A stretch of 38,078 nucleotides of DNA. It comes from Oceanobacillus sojae (GTDB lineage: Bacteria > Bacillota > Bacilli > Bacillales > Amphibacillaceae). The stretch covers positions 629-38,706 of the forward strand of contig NZ_LT727810.1 in assembly GCF_900162665.1 (NCBI RefSeq), written 5' to 3'. Positions within the stretch are counted from its first letter, which is position 1, and each line of letters begins with the position of its first letter. Shown piece after piece: positions 1 through 8,869 of this stretch. The translations under genes were made by a program, and so were the position numbers. The notes beneath the pieces are model-generated. The model was not told the DNA's origin. It ran no database searches and was given only the letters and a program-made list of their open reading frames with translations.

Positions 1-205
1 AATCAATTGTGCATTCATACTTTTCCTTTAAAAATTCTCTACCCAGTGCTTCAGAAAAATAGATTTCATCCTTTTCTTTTGCAAATGCAATAACCCTTTT
101 GTAAAAAGCACGAAAACCACAAATAGTGTTATATGCATAATCTAATCTTTCTAATTCAGATAATACTTTATTAGCTAATGCTTCAATTGGTAATCGAGTT
201 TCCAT
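1..205 (-). CDS. integrase/tyrosine-recombinase-like protein, N-terminal part (cut by window edge)
   Basis: An open frame of 68 codons starts at ATG 205 on the minus strand and runs off the left end of the window. A strong ribosome site (AGGAGGTG) lies just upstream. The protein begins METRLPIEALANKVLSELER and continues as a helical, charged segment (…AFYKRVIAFAKEKDEIYFSE…), which resembles the N-terminal SAM-like DNA-binding domain of phage/transposon tyrosine recombinases. The catalytic domain is not in the window, so the family call rests only on N-terminal style. Its position beside insertion-sequence fragments fits a mobile-element gene. It could also be an unrelated helical DNA-binding protein. 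Confidence 0.45.
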   Translation of the reverse strand, partial: METRLPIEALANKVLSELERLDYAYNTICGFRAFYKRVIAFAKEKDEIYFSEALGREFLKEKYECTID

Positions 206-326
206 TTAGCACACCTCCTAGTTTATAAATCTATTGTGGAGGATTATGGAAAGAAATAAACATATATTTCAAAATTTCAGGGCATATACACTTATTTCTT
301 ACCATAAACAATAACTTTCGATAATT

Positions 327-354
327 CCCCTTATGTAAAGCTTTCTATAAGGGG
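327..354. repeat. 28-bp imperfect palindrome at the istB truncation point
   Basis: CCCCTTAT and ATAAGGGG flank an inner palindrome AAAGCTTT, with only the two dinucleotides between them unpaired. The right arm runs straight into the truncated Walker A codons of the istB fragment, so it lies exactly at the break. It may be a terminator-like hairpin, an element end, or the scar of the rearrangement. Confidence 0.5.
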
Positions 355-786
355 AAAACGCATTTGGCCACTGGGCTCGGAATAGAAGCCATACAAAAAG
401 GATATAAAGTCTCTTTTATTTCCATGGGGCAACTGATTCAAACATTAAAAACAGAAGAAGTTACTAGAAAATCACAAACGAGAATGAAACGAGTTCGTTC
501 CTCTCATTTAGTGATTATTGATGATTTAATGTTTATGGCAATGGATACACGTGAAGCGAATTTATTTTTCCATCTTATTAACGACCTTTATGATAAGGCT
601 TCAATTATATTAACTTCTAATAAAGGACCAAATGAATGGGGAGAATTACTAGGTGACCCAGGGATTACAACGGCCATCCTAGATAGAATCTTACATCGAG
701 CTGAAGTTATTCATTTTCATGATGATGATAGTTATCGAATGAAACACCGTTCTTCCATTTTCATGGAAGAAAGTGTCCAAATTTAA
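352..786 (+). pseudogene. istB: IS21-family IstB-type ATPase, 3' fragment
   Basis: The frame encodes the C-terminal half of an IstB/DnaC-like AAA+ ATPase, the helper protein of IS21-type transposition. Homology enters abruptly inside the Walker A motif: the codons just before 364 read G-K-T-H and then L-A-T-G-L-G, and upstream the frame meets a stop at 322. Walker B is intact (VIIDDLMFM), followed by sensor-1-like ILTSNKGPNEWG and the end region ILDRILHRAEVIHF. Full IstB proteins are about 250 residues; about 145 remain. The N-terminal third and the partner istA are missing and no ribosome site precedes it, so I read it as dead. Confidence 0.85.
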
Positions 787-972
787 TTAGCAAAAAGTGT
801 TCATTTCTACTTGACGCTCACAACATATTTCTCATCTTTAATAACATTACATCATTTCAGTTATATACATTCTTTATGAAAGGGATATAATCAAACTTCA
901 AATCAGGAATACATTTTCTGATTCCCTGTGTAGATACATAATCCGGCATCCGGAAAGTATTTTATATACGTT

Positions 973-1119
973 TTACGATGGGTATCCATTTGTTTCAGCG
1001 AACCTCGCTATTTCCCTTATAGATAAGCCTTCTTTCAAATACGCTGCGAGTTGTCCTCTTTCTATTTCGGTTAAATATGTAAATATGCGTGATTTCGTGC
1101 TAGAATGTACTTGAGTCAT
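973..1119 (-). pseudogene. IS30-family transposase, N-terminal fragment
   Basis: A 48-codon minus-strand frame from ATG 1119 reads MTQVHSSTKSRIFTYL, then TEIERGQLAAYLKEGLSIRE and IARFAETNGYPS before a stop. The segment L-T-x-x-E-R-x-Q-L-A-A-Y-L-K-E-G-L-S-I-R-E-I-A-R is the N-terminal helix-turn-helix typical of IS30-type transposases. These are normally over 300 residues and carry a DDE domain, which is absent here. The sequence loses homology right after the recognition helix. Together with the istB piece it marks a region that has received and lost insertion sequences. Confidence 0.6.
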
Positions 1120-1379
1120 CACGAGTTGACTTCGTATTATTTTGCGTTTTTGTCAATTTTAACTATACGTAGACACGATGACTTTCTATGTCTTTAGCTG
1201 ATGCATTTCATTTTACAATGAACCCATATTACAATCAATTAAGTTTATTTTTTTAGTTTAAAAGTTATAATTTATAAAAAAGTAAATACTTCATTACAAG
1301 AATTGCTATATTCACATATGATAAAATGTATTATTATAGTAGGTAAGTTAAATTTGTTGATAAATAGGAGGAAACATAG

Positions 1380-2387
1380 ATGATTATAGGCTATATGCGT
1401 AATTTTAACAGACCTAACATTCTGGCTAAATTAACTTCATTAGTTGCTAAAGCCAAAGGGATGGAAATTTTGTATTTTCGAGCTGATGACGTAAATATGA
1501 ATACAAAAACAATTAATGGTTTTATTTTTACAGGTAGTGAATGGCATAGAATGGAGACCAAAATTCCCAAACTTATTGACGTTAGTCAGTTTTGCTTAGT
1601 ATATCCAAAAGTAGTTAGATTTCTGGAAAAGCATTCGTACCTAACAGTTAGTTTTAAAAATCGTATATCCAAGGAAGTGCTTCAATATAAACTATTGGAG
1701 GATGGAGACTTTAAAAGATATGTTATTCCATCTGCTTCTTGCTCTTCTTTTTTTAAAATGAAAGAATTTCTTTCTTTATATAAAGACGTTGTAATTAAAC
1801 CAACTAGGAGTCAACGAGGAGTGGGAGTATATAGAGTTTCTATAAATGATAAAGGGTCAATTACAATTGGACATAATAAAACAGAGCAGGAAATATCTTT
1901 TGAGGAACTAGAAAATTTTTATAATAATAAATTAACTGAAAAAAAACATGTCATTCAAAAATACATAACTTCGAGAACGCCACAAGGGGACCCTTTTGAT
2001 TGTAGAATACATATGGAAAAAAACGGTAAAGGTGAATGGGTAGTTGCTAAAAAATATATTCGAATCGGTATTGGTCAGCAAGTTATTTCTAATGTTAATC
2101 AAGGGGGGGGGGTTGCTGAAGCAAGAGTATTTTTAAAAGCTAACTATCCTGATTCTGCAAAAAAAATGCTTAAAGAATTAAATCAGCTGGGGTTAAAACT
2201 TGCAACTAAAATGGAGCAATTAAGAGAGGTAGAAATACCTACGGTTGGGTTTGATATAGGCATAGATAGAGATGGTAGTTTTTATGTGTTTGAAGCTAAT
2301 GGAGCACCAGATACATCTAGGCTAAGAGGAGAGGTAGCTATGTATAGAACAGATTACTATAAGTATTTAATAAAAAATAAAATATAG
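1380..2387 (+). CDS. YheC/YheD-type ATP-grasp protein (paralogue 1)
   Basis: A 335-residue protein of the YheC/D ATP-grasp family, whose B. subtilis members are called endospore coat-associated. ATP-grasp enzymes join a carboxylate to an amine through an acyl-phosphate. Visible landmarks: N-terminal pre-ATP-grasp strand IGYMRN; nucleotide-binding lysine near K140 (VVIKP) followed by RGVGVY; QKYITSRTPQGDPFDCR near 193-209; IRIGIGQQVISNVNQGGGV near 227-245; and metal-binding FEANGAP near 304-310. Start ATG 1380 has AGGAGG 9 bases upstream. The gene looks more AT-rich than the paralogue at 5819 and carries a 10-G tract. It leads the block and is separated from the next gene by 485 bp. Function as a peptide or amino-acid ligase is inferred; the substrate is unknown. 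Confidence 0.85.
   Translation: MIIGYMRNFNRPNILAKLTSLVAKAKGMEILYFRADDVNMNTKTINGFIFTGSEWHRMETKIPKLIDVSQFCLVYPKVVRFLEKHSYLTVSFKNRISKEVLQYKLLEDGDFKRYVIPSASCSSFFKMKEFLSLYKDVVIKPTRSQRGVGVYRVSINDKGSITIGHNKTEQEISFEELENFYNNKLTEKKHVIQKYITSRTPQGDPFDCRIHMEKNGKGEWVVAKKYIRIGIGQQVISNVNQGGGVAEARVFLKANYPDSAKKMLKELNQLGLKLATKMEQLREVEIPTVGFDIGIDRDGSFYVFEANGAPDTSRLRGEVAMYRTDYYKYLIKNKI
2103..2112 (+). repeat. poly-G tract (10 G) inside the YheC/D coding sequence
   Basis: Ten consecutive G encode the conserved GGG of the NQGGGV motif. The paralogues at 5819, 9917 and 11209 encode the same residues with interrupted G runs, so the long run is not forced by the protein sequence. Loss or gain of one G would frameshift the last third of the protein. 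Confidence 0.8.
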
Positions 2388-2872
2388 TATATCAAATTTT
2401 ATAATACCAAATAACATATCAGTATTTATTCTGTTAGTACATTACATTGAAATTCTTGCAATTGAGTTTTCAGTCTATTTAAAATGTATGCTTAAGCTAA
2501 AATGAATTTGAAAGGATCAATAAAAATAATACAACGGTAAGGGTAGCTTCTACTAGAAACGCTAGCGTGTTTTTTTAGCGAAATGCATTTCAGTACCTGT
2601 TATGCCAAAGGCATTACTGATGAATCTTAAATATATACTTCGCTCGTGGAAATTGTGTAGATTTGAAATCTTAAGGAACGAGGTGTGATGAGCCTAGTAT
2701 TGTGTTAAGAATTATTGTTAGAATGAGTAATAACAATGCCAATTACGATCTTAAATGAATTGGTTTTGCTCATTAAACTTTTTGCATATGAAAATCAAAG
2801 TACAATTGAGTTCAGCAATAGCTAGTTTTAGATTATAAAATAAAATAATTTGTTAATGCAAGGAGAATAAGT
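2388..2872. other. 485-bp intergenic region with no gene recognised
   Basis: AT-rich spacer between the first YheC/D gene and the first ATP-grasp/acylphosphatase-like gene. I see no convincing reading frame, RNA gene or strong terminator. A 10-bp perfect palindrome, ACGCTAGCGT, followed by GTTTTTTT, lies near 2557-2575; having no loop it is a poor terminator. The last bases carry the AAGGAG ribosome site of the gene at 2873. Confidence 0.5.
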
Positions 2873-4324
2873 ATGAAATCTAAAGAAGTAGAGCTTCTTC
2901 CAGCACTAAGTAAAAAAGTTGTTGAAGGTATAACTGGTTTTCAATTATGTTCTTATTTAGTAGCTTTAGAAGGTTGGCGAAGAGGGTTGGAATTAAAATG
3001 GTATAGCGATGAATCAAGTCTTTGTAATTTGCATAGAATGAATAGCAGTACTCATGGGAAATTTTTCTCCTTAGATAATGGAGAAGAGGTGCATTATTTC
3101 TTTCGTTCAAGAGGAGATAAAGTAGCCAATAAAACGGTGCGGATTTGTCAAAACAAAGAAAAAACCAAATCATATATGCGAAAGCATGGTGTGCCAGTGC
3201 CGCTTGGCGTCGCTTTGGAAAGCGATGAAGAGATTATTAGCTATGCGAATGAGATTGGCTATCCTGTTATTATCAAGCCGTTAAGTGGAAGCATGGGAGT
3301 GGGCGTATATACAAATATCTCTGATGAACAGACATTGATAAATATTCTGAAGGAAGTAAGAAAAAAATACTCTTACCGCCAATATTTAGTGGAAAAACAT
3401 TATGAGGGCAATGAATATCGTATTTATGTCGTGGGAGATAGAGTGGTTGGCGCCACGAATAGAATCCCAGCAAACGTCATAGGGAATGGGGTAGACACGA
3501 TTGAAAAATTAATTGAAAATAAGAACGAGGAAAGAAAACAGAATCCGTATCTGGCGCCTAAGCCGATAAAGGTAGATTATGAAGTGACCTATATGCTTGA
3601 AAGAGTCGGCTATACCCTGACCAGTGTTCCAAAAGAAGGCGAGCAAGTATTTCTGAGAGAGAAAAGTAATCTCTCTTCTGGCGGCGATCCGATTGAAGCA
3701 ACGGATGAGCTTTCGGATGAGATAAAACAAATTGCTGTCGACTCATTAAAAGCACTTCCTTCCATCCCTCATGCAGGAGTGGATATTATTGTAGAATCGA
3801 AGGACAATACAAAAGGGGTCGTATTAGAAGTGAATGCAACCGCTGAAATTGGCTTCCATCTATTTCCGTTGGTAGGAAAAGCAAAGGACATCCCTGGAGC
3901 ACTCATGGATTACTATTTCCCAAAAACTGCAGGCGCTGAAAGAACACATTTTTATTTTGATTACCTGAGCATCTTAGAACCGATAAAAGCAGGGGCGATC
4001 GAGGAAATCAAGGTCGCTGAAACGCCATTAAATAAAAAGTTTGTAAAAAAATATACGGCAACTGGAAAATTAAACAGAGTTGGATATATGACAAAAATAA
4101 AAAGATTTGCCCTGGAAAGAAATTTATATGGCTATGCGAAGAAAATAGATGAAAACACCGTCGACATATTCCTTATAGGAGAATCAAAAGAAGAATTAGA
4201 TGCATTTAAAGAATATGTGAAAAAAGGATCGAAAAAATCGGTCGTCAAAAATATTAGAGAAGAAGATCTTGAACTCTCTGGTAAACCAAGAAAAACTGGC
4301 TTTAAAATTATAACATCATCCTGA
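2873..4324 (+). CDS. ATP-grasp ligase fused to a degenerate acylphosphatase-like domain (copy 1)
   Basis: A 483-residue protein. Residues about 1-90 form an N-terminal domain (VTGFQLCSYLVALEGWRRG). Residues about 95-350 are a cyanophycin-synthetase-like ATP-grasp domain: VIIKPLSGSMGVGV near 132-145, YLVEKHYEGNEYRIYVVG near 171-188, ATNRIPANVIGNG, NLSSGGDPIEATDEL, and metal-binding VLEVNATAEIG near 317-327. Residues about 392-483 align without gaps to the acylphosphatase core (TGKLNRVGYM … GYAKKIDENTVDIFLIG), but the catalytic Arg is Met and the catalytic Asn is Lys. Cytoplasmic, with no signal peptide. The ribosome site AAGGAG precedes ATG 2873. It is paralogous along its length to the gene at 7218. 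Likely an amide-bond ligase with a fused sensing or binding domain; the substrate is unknown. Confidence 0.85.
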   Translation: MKSKEVELLPALSKKVVEGITGFQLCSYLVALEGWRRGLELKWYSDESSLCNLHRMNSSTHGKFFSLDNGEEVHYFFRSRGDKVANKTVRICQNKEKTKSYMRKHGVPVPLGVALESDEEIISYANEIGYPVIIKPLSGSMGVGVYTNISDEQTLINILKEVRKKYSYRQYLVEKHYEGNEYRIYVVGDRVVGATNRIPANVIGNGVDTIEKLIENKNEERKQNPYLAPKPIKVDYEVTYMLERVGYTLTSVPKEGEQVFLREKSNLSSGGDPIEATDELSDEIKQIAVDSLKALPSIPHAGVDIIVESKDNTKGVVLEVNATAEIGFHLFPLVGKAKDIPGALMDYYFPKTAGAERTHFYFDYLSILEPIKAGAIEEIKVAETPLNKKFVKKYTATGKLNRVGYMTKIKRFALERNLYGYAKKIDENTVDIFLIGESKEELDAFKEYVKKGSKKSVVKNIREEDLELSGKPRKTGFKIITSS

Positions 4325-4380
4325 TTTAACAGGGGAAGCATCCACGTGGTAACTGACTATCGTGATATTGTTGTAAAATG

Positions 4381-4415
4381 AACTATTTGGAGTATATCTA
4401 TGCCGAATAGTTTTT
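4381..4415 (+). terminator. probable Rho-independent terminator
   Basis: A 10-bp stem with one G-T pair (AACTATTTGG with CCGAATAGTT, loop about 12 nt) is followed by a short T run. It lies 57 bp after the ATP-grasp/acylphosphatase-like gene and before the CapA gene, so the two are probably separate transcripts. Confidence 0.5.
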
Positions 4416-4661
4416 GTAATTACAGGCAGAAGGAGTTTAAAAGAATCTTTTTTAAACCAATATTTTCCTTTTTATTGCATGTGGAGACTTCCTATCTAAA
4501 TAAATAGTAAGCCAAAAGAACATCTAAACATCTAATCAAATTTTTGAAAAATACATAAAATCATGTCAAAAAGTGTCTTTTTTGGTACAGTATATTTACA
4601 AACAACAGTGTGGAAGCATCGTTTCATAGAAGGTTTAAATAACAGATGGCGGAGGTATAGT

Positions 4662-5693
4662 ATGTCACAGATGAAATTAGTAGCAACAGGAGATGTTCTA
4701 TTACATGACAGGGTATATGATAAATGTATAAAAAACGGAAAATATGACTTCCGGGATAAGATGGCTCCTGTAAAGGAATTATTACAAGCAGGAGATTTGT
4801 CGATTGTTAATTTAGAGTCAATCGTAGCTGGTGAAGAATTTGGACTTGCGACGTACCCAAGGTTTAATAATCCCATCGAGATTGCTGAAAACTTAAAGGA
4901 ATTCGGCACAGATATTGTCACGAATGCTAATAATCACAGCTTTGATTTTGGAGAAGAAGGTGTGTTGAAATCGATTGAGAACCTTGAAAAAATAGGTTTG
5001 CCCTATGTAGGCTCTCATAAGTCAAAAGCAGATAAGGATACATTCCGGATATTTGAGAGAAATGGAATAAGAGTAGGTGTGCTGGCGTATTCGACCGTTT
5101 CCAATAATAAGGATTTCCCTAAAGGAAAAAGATACTTATTAAACAGAATTATCGGCGGATCAACCATCCCTGTCAGAAAAGTAATTGAGCGTTTAAAAGA
5201 AGAAGAAAAGGTAGATGTCGTAGTTGTAGCTGTGCATTTTGGACCAGAGTATGCATTAAATCCATCATCTTCTCAGATAAATCTTGCTACATCTCTATCA
5301 GATGCAGGCGCAGATATTATCCTTGGCCATCATCCGCATGTCTTGCAGCCGGCGCAGTGGATATTGAATTCCCGGGCAAACAAGTCTCTAGCAGTCTATT
5401 CTCTGGGAAATCTGTATACAGGCCAGTTCGGTGTCTACAGACAAATTGGCGGTGTACTTTCTCTGGATATAAGCAAAGACGAATCCGGAAAAGTAACGAT
5501 CGGACAGCCTGAAATGGATTTAACTTTCGTCGATGATGAGAACAATACCAGTTTTCAAATGCATTTATTCCGGGATTATATCGAAGAACATCGTCATATC
5601 AAAACGGACTTTGGCGCATTCGACAGTTTAGAGATATACACCGAGCTAAAAAACAGGTTAACACAATGGGCTCCAGACTTTAAACTGAGATAA
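4662..5693 (+). CDS. CapA-family (PGA_cap) metallophosphatase-like protein
   Basis: A 343-residue member of the CapA/PgsA fold, related to calcineurin-type metallophosphatases and needed for poly-gamma-glutamate capsule in Bacillus. Motifs: LVATGDVLLHDRV near 6-18 (metal Asp/His), VNLESIV near 49, TNANNHSFDFGEEG near 87-100, AVHFGPEYA, and GHHPHVLQPAQW. ATG 4662 is chosen because GGAGG lies just before it and the preceding in-frame residues from 4563 do not resemble the family. Unlike capsule CapA proteins I see no signal anchor, so it may act in the cytoplasm. The genes usually found with it (capB/pgsB Mur-type ligase and capC/pgsC) are absent here; its neighbours are ATP-grasp ligases. Family is firm; the polymer it serves is unknown. 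Confidence 0.88.
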   Translation: MSQMKLVATGDVLLHDRVYDKCIKNGKYDFRDKMAPVKELLQAGDLSIVNLESIVAGEEFGLATYPRFNNPIEIAENLKEFGTDIVTNANNHSFDFGEEGVLKSIENLEKIGLPYVGSHKSKADKDTFRIFERNGIRVGVLAYSTVSNNKDFPKGKRYLLNRIIGGSTIPVRKVIERLKEEEKVDVVVVAVHFGPEYALNPSSSQINLATSLSDAGADIILGHHPHVLQPAQWILNSRANKSLAVYSLGNLYTGQFGVYRQIGGVLSLDISKDESGKVTIGQPEMDLTFVDDENNTSFQMHLFRDYIEEHRHIKTDFGAFDSLEIYTELKNRLTQWAPDFKLR

Positions 5694-5818
5694 GTGAAGC
5701 ATTATTTCTATGTAATAGTTCAGATTTTACTGTTTTAAATGGAAAAATATGTGTGAAATGAAAATCTATAATCATAAATACACTCGATTTTATTAATCAA
5801 CAGGAAGAAGGATTGTAG

Positions 5819-7060
5819 ATGATAATTGGCTATATGCGCAATTTAAAAAAACCGGATTCACTGGCAAGAACAACATCACTAATCGCCAAGTCCTATGGGC
5901 TAGAATTGCTCTATATGAACCCGAGAGATGTCGATGTGAAAAAGAAAAAGGTATACGGAAGAGTACTCGTCAACAATAAGTGGATGGACAAAGAGACGGA
6001 TATTCCGCTTTTTATCGACGTCGTCCCGTATTGCTTTAAAAAAGAAACGAAAGAAGTCATGGATTTCTTAAGAGAAACAACGTTATTATCCGAGGATCGA
6101 AAAAATGTCATTACGAAAGAATATTTACAAGAGGTATTGAGTAAAGACGAGGCGTTTTCCCATTTAATGATACCTACCCATCCGATGGAGACGTTTGAAG
6201 ATTTACATCATTACTTGAATCAATACCAAAAAGTTGTGCTGAAGCCAGAAAGCGGGCTGCGTGGTAAAAATATCTACTTTATCGAAATGATAGAAGCAGA
6301 TGGATTCCAAATTGGATTTAATACAGAAAAATGGAAGGTTTCTTTAAATGAACTTGCATCATTTTTCGATGCTACGTTCAAAGGGAATCAGTATTTTCTT
6401 CAAAAATACGTTGTATCAAGAACGCCTCAGGGCGACCCATTTGACTGCCGGGTCCATGTAGAGAAAAATAGCAGAGGACGGTGGGCAATAGCTAAGATTT
6501 ATGTGCGAATCGGTATCGGACAGTCTGTTATTTCTAACGTGAATCAAGGCGGAGGGGTTAGTGATACCAGAGAATTTTTAAAAGTAAATTACGGTGATAA
6601 ATGGCAGAAAATCTATCAATATTTAAAAAAGCTTGGCAAAATAATTCCAGAGAAAATGGAGGAGCTTAGAGGGAAGGATATTATGACGTTAGGGCTGGAT
6701 GTTGGAATCGATCAAAGCGGCGACCAATTTTATTTGTTTGAAGTGAATGACAGCCCCAGCTCCAAGGCGTTGAAATCTGATGTAGCCTATTTTAGAAGTA
6801 ATTATTATTTGTATGTGTTAAAAGAAAAATTAAATATACACGTGAAAGATCCGATGAAGGAGATAGAGCTCCTTACAGACCAAATCTCTCAATTGGAAAA
6901 AATGGGAGGAGAAAAAGATAAGGTAATCGCCGGCATGAAGAAGCAAATGGTTCAAAAAGAGAAGGAAATCACAAGCAAAGAAAAACGGCTGAATGATATA
7001 TTGAATAGCTCTTCTTGGAAACTAACAGGTATTTTGAGAAAAGCTAAAAAATATTTGTAA
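5819..7060 (+). CDS. YheC/D-type ATP-grasp protein with coiled coil and S-W-K-L-T tail (paralogue 2)
   Basis: A 413-residue protein. Residues 1-340 match paralogue 1: MIIGYMRN, VVLKPESGLRGKNIY near 139-153, QKYVVSRTPQGDPFDCR near 195-211, YVRIGIGQSVISNVNQGGGV near 228-247, and FEVNDSP near 307-313. The glycine-rich loop reads RGKNIY rather than RGVGVY. Residues about 345-393 are a charged heptad-like coiled coil (SQLEKMGGEKDKVIAGMKKQ and on), ending in LNSSSWKLTGILRKAKK at about 395-410. A similar S-W-(K/R)-L-T-x-x-L-R motif is recalled from coiled-coil regions of surface-polysaccharide glycosyltransferases. Ribosome site GGAAGAAGG precedes ATG 5819. It follows CapA by 125 bp. Role inferred as ligase on a surface-polymer substrate. 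Confidence 0.85.
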   Translation: MIIGYMRNLKKPDSLARTTSLIAKSYGLELLYMNPRDVDVKKKKVYGRVLVNNKWMDKETDIPLFIDVVPYCFKKETKEVMDFLRETTLLSEDRKNVITKEYLQEVLSKDEAFSHLMIPTHPMETFEDLHHYLNQYQKVVLKPESGLRGKNIYFIEMIEADGFQIGFNTEKWKVSLNELASFFDATFKGNQYFLQKYVVSRTPQGDPFDCRVHVEKNSRGRWAIAKIYVRIGIGQSVISNVNQGGGVSDTREFLKVNYGDKWQKIYQYLKKLGKIIPEKMEELRGKDIMTLGLDVGIDQSGDQFYLFEVNDSPSSKALKSDVAYFRSNYYLYVLKEKLNIHVKDPMKEIELLTDQISQLEKMGGEKDKVIAGMKKQMVQKEKEITSKEKRLNDILNSSSWKLTGILRKAKKYL

Positions 7061-7217
7061 ATAAGTAGCTATCTGTCTGTCATAATATAAAGAAAACTTA
7101 ATAGAATTGAAATCATTTCATCCGGATGGTATGTCCCTAAAACTCAGACAAACGGCGTATCGTATTCTATTACATGTTTTTAGAATAAACAAATAAATAC
7201 AATAAGGGGACTTTTTT

Positions 7218-8678
7218 ATGCAAACACAACAAGTAGAACTTCTTCCATCATTAACAAAGGAAGCAGTAAATGATGTTACCGGCTATCAACTATGCGGTTA
7301 TTTAATCGCTTTAGAAGGATGGAGAAGAGGATTAGAATTAAAATGGTACAGAGACGAATCGAGTCTTTGTAAGCTGCATCGAATGTTCAGCAGCACGCAT
7401 GGGAAATTCTATTCTCTAAGCAACGGAGACACGCTGCATTACTTTTATCGTTCCAGAGGGGATAAAGTAGCGAATAAATCAGTCACGATATGTTTGGATA
7501 AAGAAAAAACGAAAGCTTTTCTTGAGCAGGGAAATGTACCTGTTCCTGCAGGAAAGACATTAGAAACAGATGAAGCGATCATAAATTATGCCAACGAGAT
7601 TGGTTATCCGGTTATTATCAAACCATTAAAAGGCAGCATGGGAAAAGGCGTCTTTACCAATATTGATAATGAAGATGAGTTAACTGCTGTTTTAAAAGAA
7701 TTAAGAAAAAGCTATTCCTACCGTCAATATATCGTAGAAAAACACTATCACGGTAAAGAATACCGAGTGTATGTTGTCGGGGATAAGGTTATTGGCGCAA
7801 CGAACCGGATTCCTGCTAATGTCACAGGGAATGGTGCAGATTCCATTGAAACATTAATTGAACTAAAAAATAACGAGAGAAAAAAAAACCCGTATTTAGC
7901 AACCAAACCGATAGAAGTTGATCATGAAGTAAATACCATGCTGACAAGAATAGGCTACACATTAGACAGTATTCCGGAAAAAGACGAGCAGGTCTTCTTA
8001 AGGGAAAAAAGTAATTTGTCTACTGGTGGAGATCCGATCGAGGCAACGGATGAGCTGACAGACGAAGTGAAACAGATTGCCGTAGATGCATTAAAGGCTC
8101 TGCCATCTCTTCCACATGCCGGGTTAGACATTATTGTCAATCCAGAGGATAACCGCAAGGGAGTTGTACTGGAAATCAATGGAACAGCGGAAATTGGTTT
8201 TCACTTATTCCCATTAGTAGGGAAGGCTAGAGACGTTCCTGGCGCTATCATGGATTATTACTTCCCGGAAACAATCGGAAAAGCGAAATCTCACTTTTAT
8301 TTTGACTATCTCTGCATGCTGGAACCATTAAAAAAATATGCCGTGGATGAAATGAAAGTTATCCGGACACCGGCAATTGAAATGCATGCAAAAAAATATA
8401 CCGTAACCGGGAAAGTGAATCAAGTAGGATATCTTGGATTTATCAAGAGGCAAGCGCTGAAGAATGATCTCTTCGGCCATGTGAAAAAAATAAATAAAAG
8501 CACGGTGGAAGTATACCTTATCGGCGAAGAAAAAGAAGTGCTGGATACATTTAGAAAGACCGTAGAGAAAGGAAATAAAAAATCTTCTGTCGAGAGTGTA
8601 GAAGAACAGGACCTTGTCTATACGAATGAACCAAGAAAAACCGGGTTCCAGGTCATCACAAAGACAAAATGCCGTTGA
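7218..8678 (+). CDS. ATP-grasp ligase fused to a degenerate acylphosphatase-like domain (copy 2)
   Basis: A 486-residue paralogue of the protein at 2873, similar along its length. The ATP-grasp domain at about 95-350 shows VIIKPLKGSMGKGV, YIVEKHYHGKEYRVYVVG, ATNRIPANVTGNG, NLSTGGDPIEATDEL and VLEINGTAEIG. The C-terminal domain starts near 392 (TGKVNQVGYL … GHVKKINKSTVEVYLIG) and again has non-catalytic residues (Leu and Lys) where acylphosphatase uses Arg and Asn. Keeping the same domain with the same lost residues in both copies argues for a retained non-enzymatic role. Ribosome site AAGGGG precedes ATG 7218. It follows the YheC/D gene by 157 bp, repeating the order seen at 1380-4324. Confidence 0.85.
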   Translation: MQTQQVELLPSLTKEAVNDVTGYQLCGYLIALEGWRRGLELKWYRDESSLCKLHRMFSSTHGKFYSLSNGDTLHYFYRSRGDKVANKSVTICLDKEKTKAFLEQGNVPVPAGKTLETDEAIINYANEIGYPVIIKPLKGSMGKGVFTNIDNEDELTAVLKELRKSYSYRQYIVEKHYHGKEYRVYVVGDKVIGATNRIPANVTGNGADSIETLIELKNNERKKNPYLATKPIEVDHEVNTMLTRIGYTLDSIPEKDEQVFLREKSNLSTGGDPIEATDELTDEVKQIAVDALKALPSLPHAGLDIIVNPEDNRKGVVLEINGTAEIGFHLFPLVGKARDVPGAIMDYYFPETIGKAKSHFYFDYLCMLEPLKKYAVDEMKVIRTPAIEMHAKKYTVTGKVNQVGYLGFIKRQALKNDLFGHVKKINKSTVEVYLIGEEKEVLDTFRKTVEKGNKKSSVESVEEQDLVYTNEPRKTGFQVITKTKCR

Positions 8679-8869
8679 AGCAGTCAGGAATATAGCTACG
8701 CAGATTCATAGATTGAAATAGCCTGCCAGAGAACGAGAAAAAAGTGTGTTATATCTTCATAAGAAGTAACTCCAATTCAACGGAGGATATTTCTGAAGCT
8801 ATAACGTTTGAAATGAACTGGATAAACACATTTGCTTCCTTCTTTGGTAGATACATAAGGTGGGAGATT

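Noticed and set aside
2873..3300. Possible switch in base composition within the ATP-grasp/acylphosphatase-like gene suggesting a mosaic
   Set aside because: Rough counting in 60-bp steps gave scattered GC values with no lasting step.
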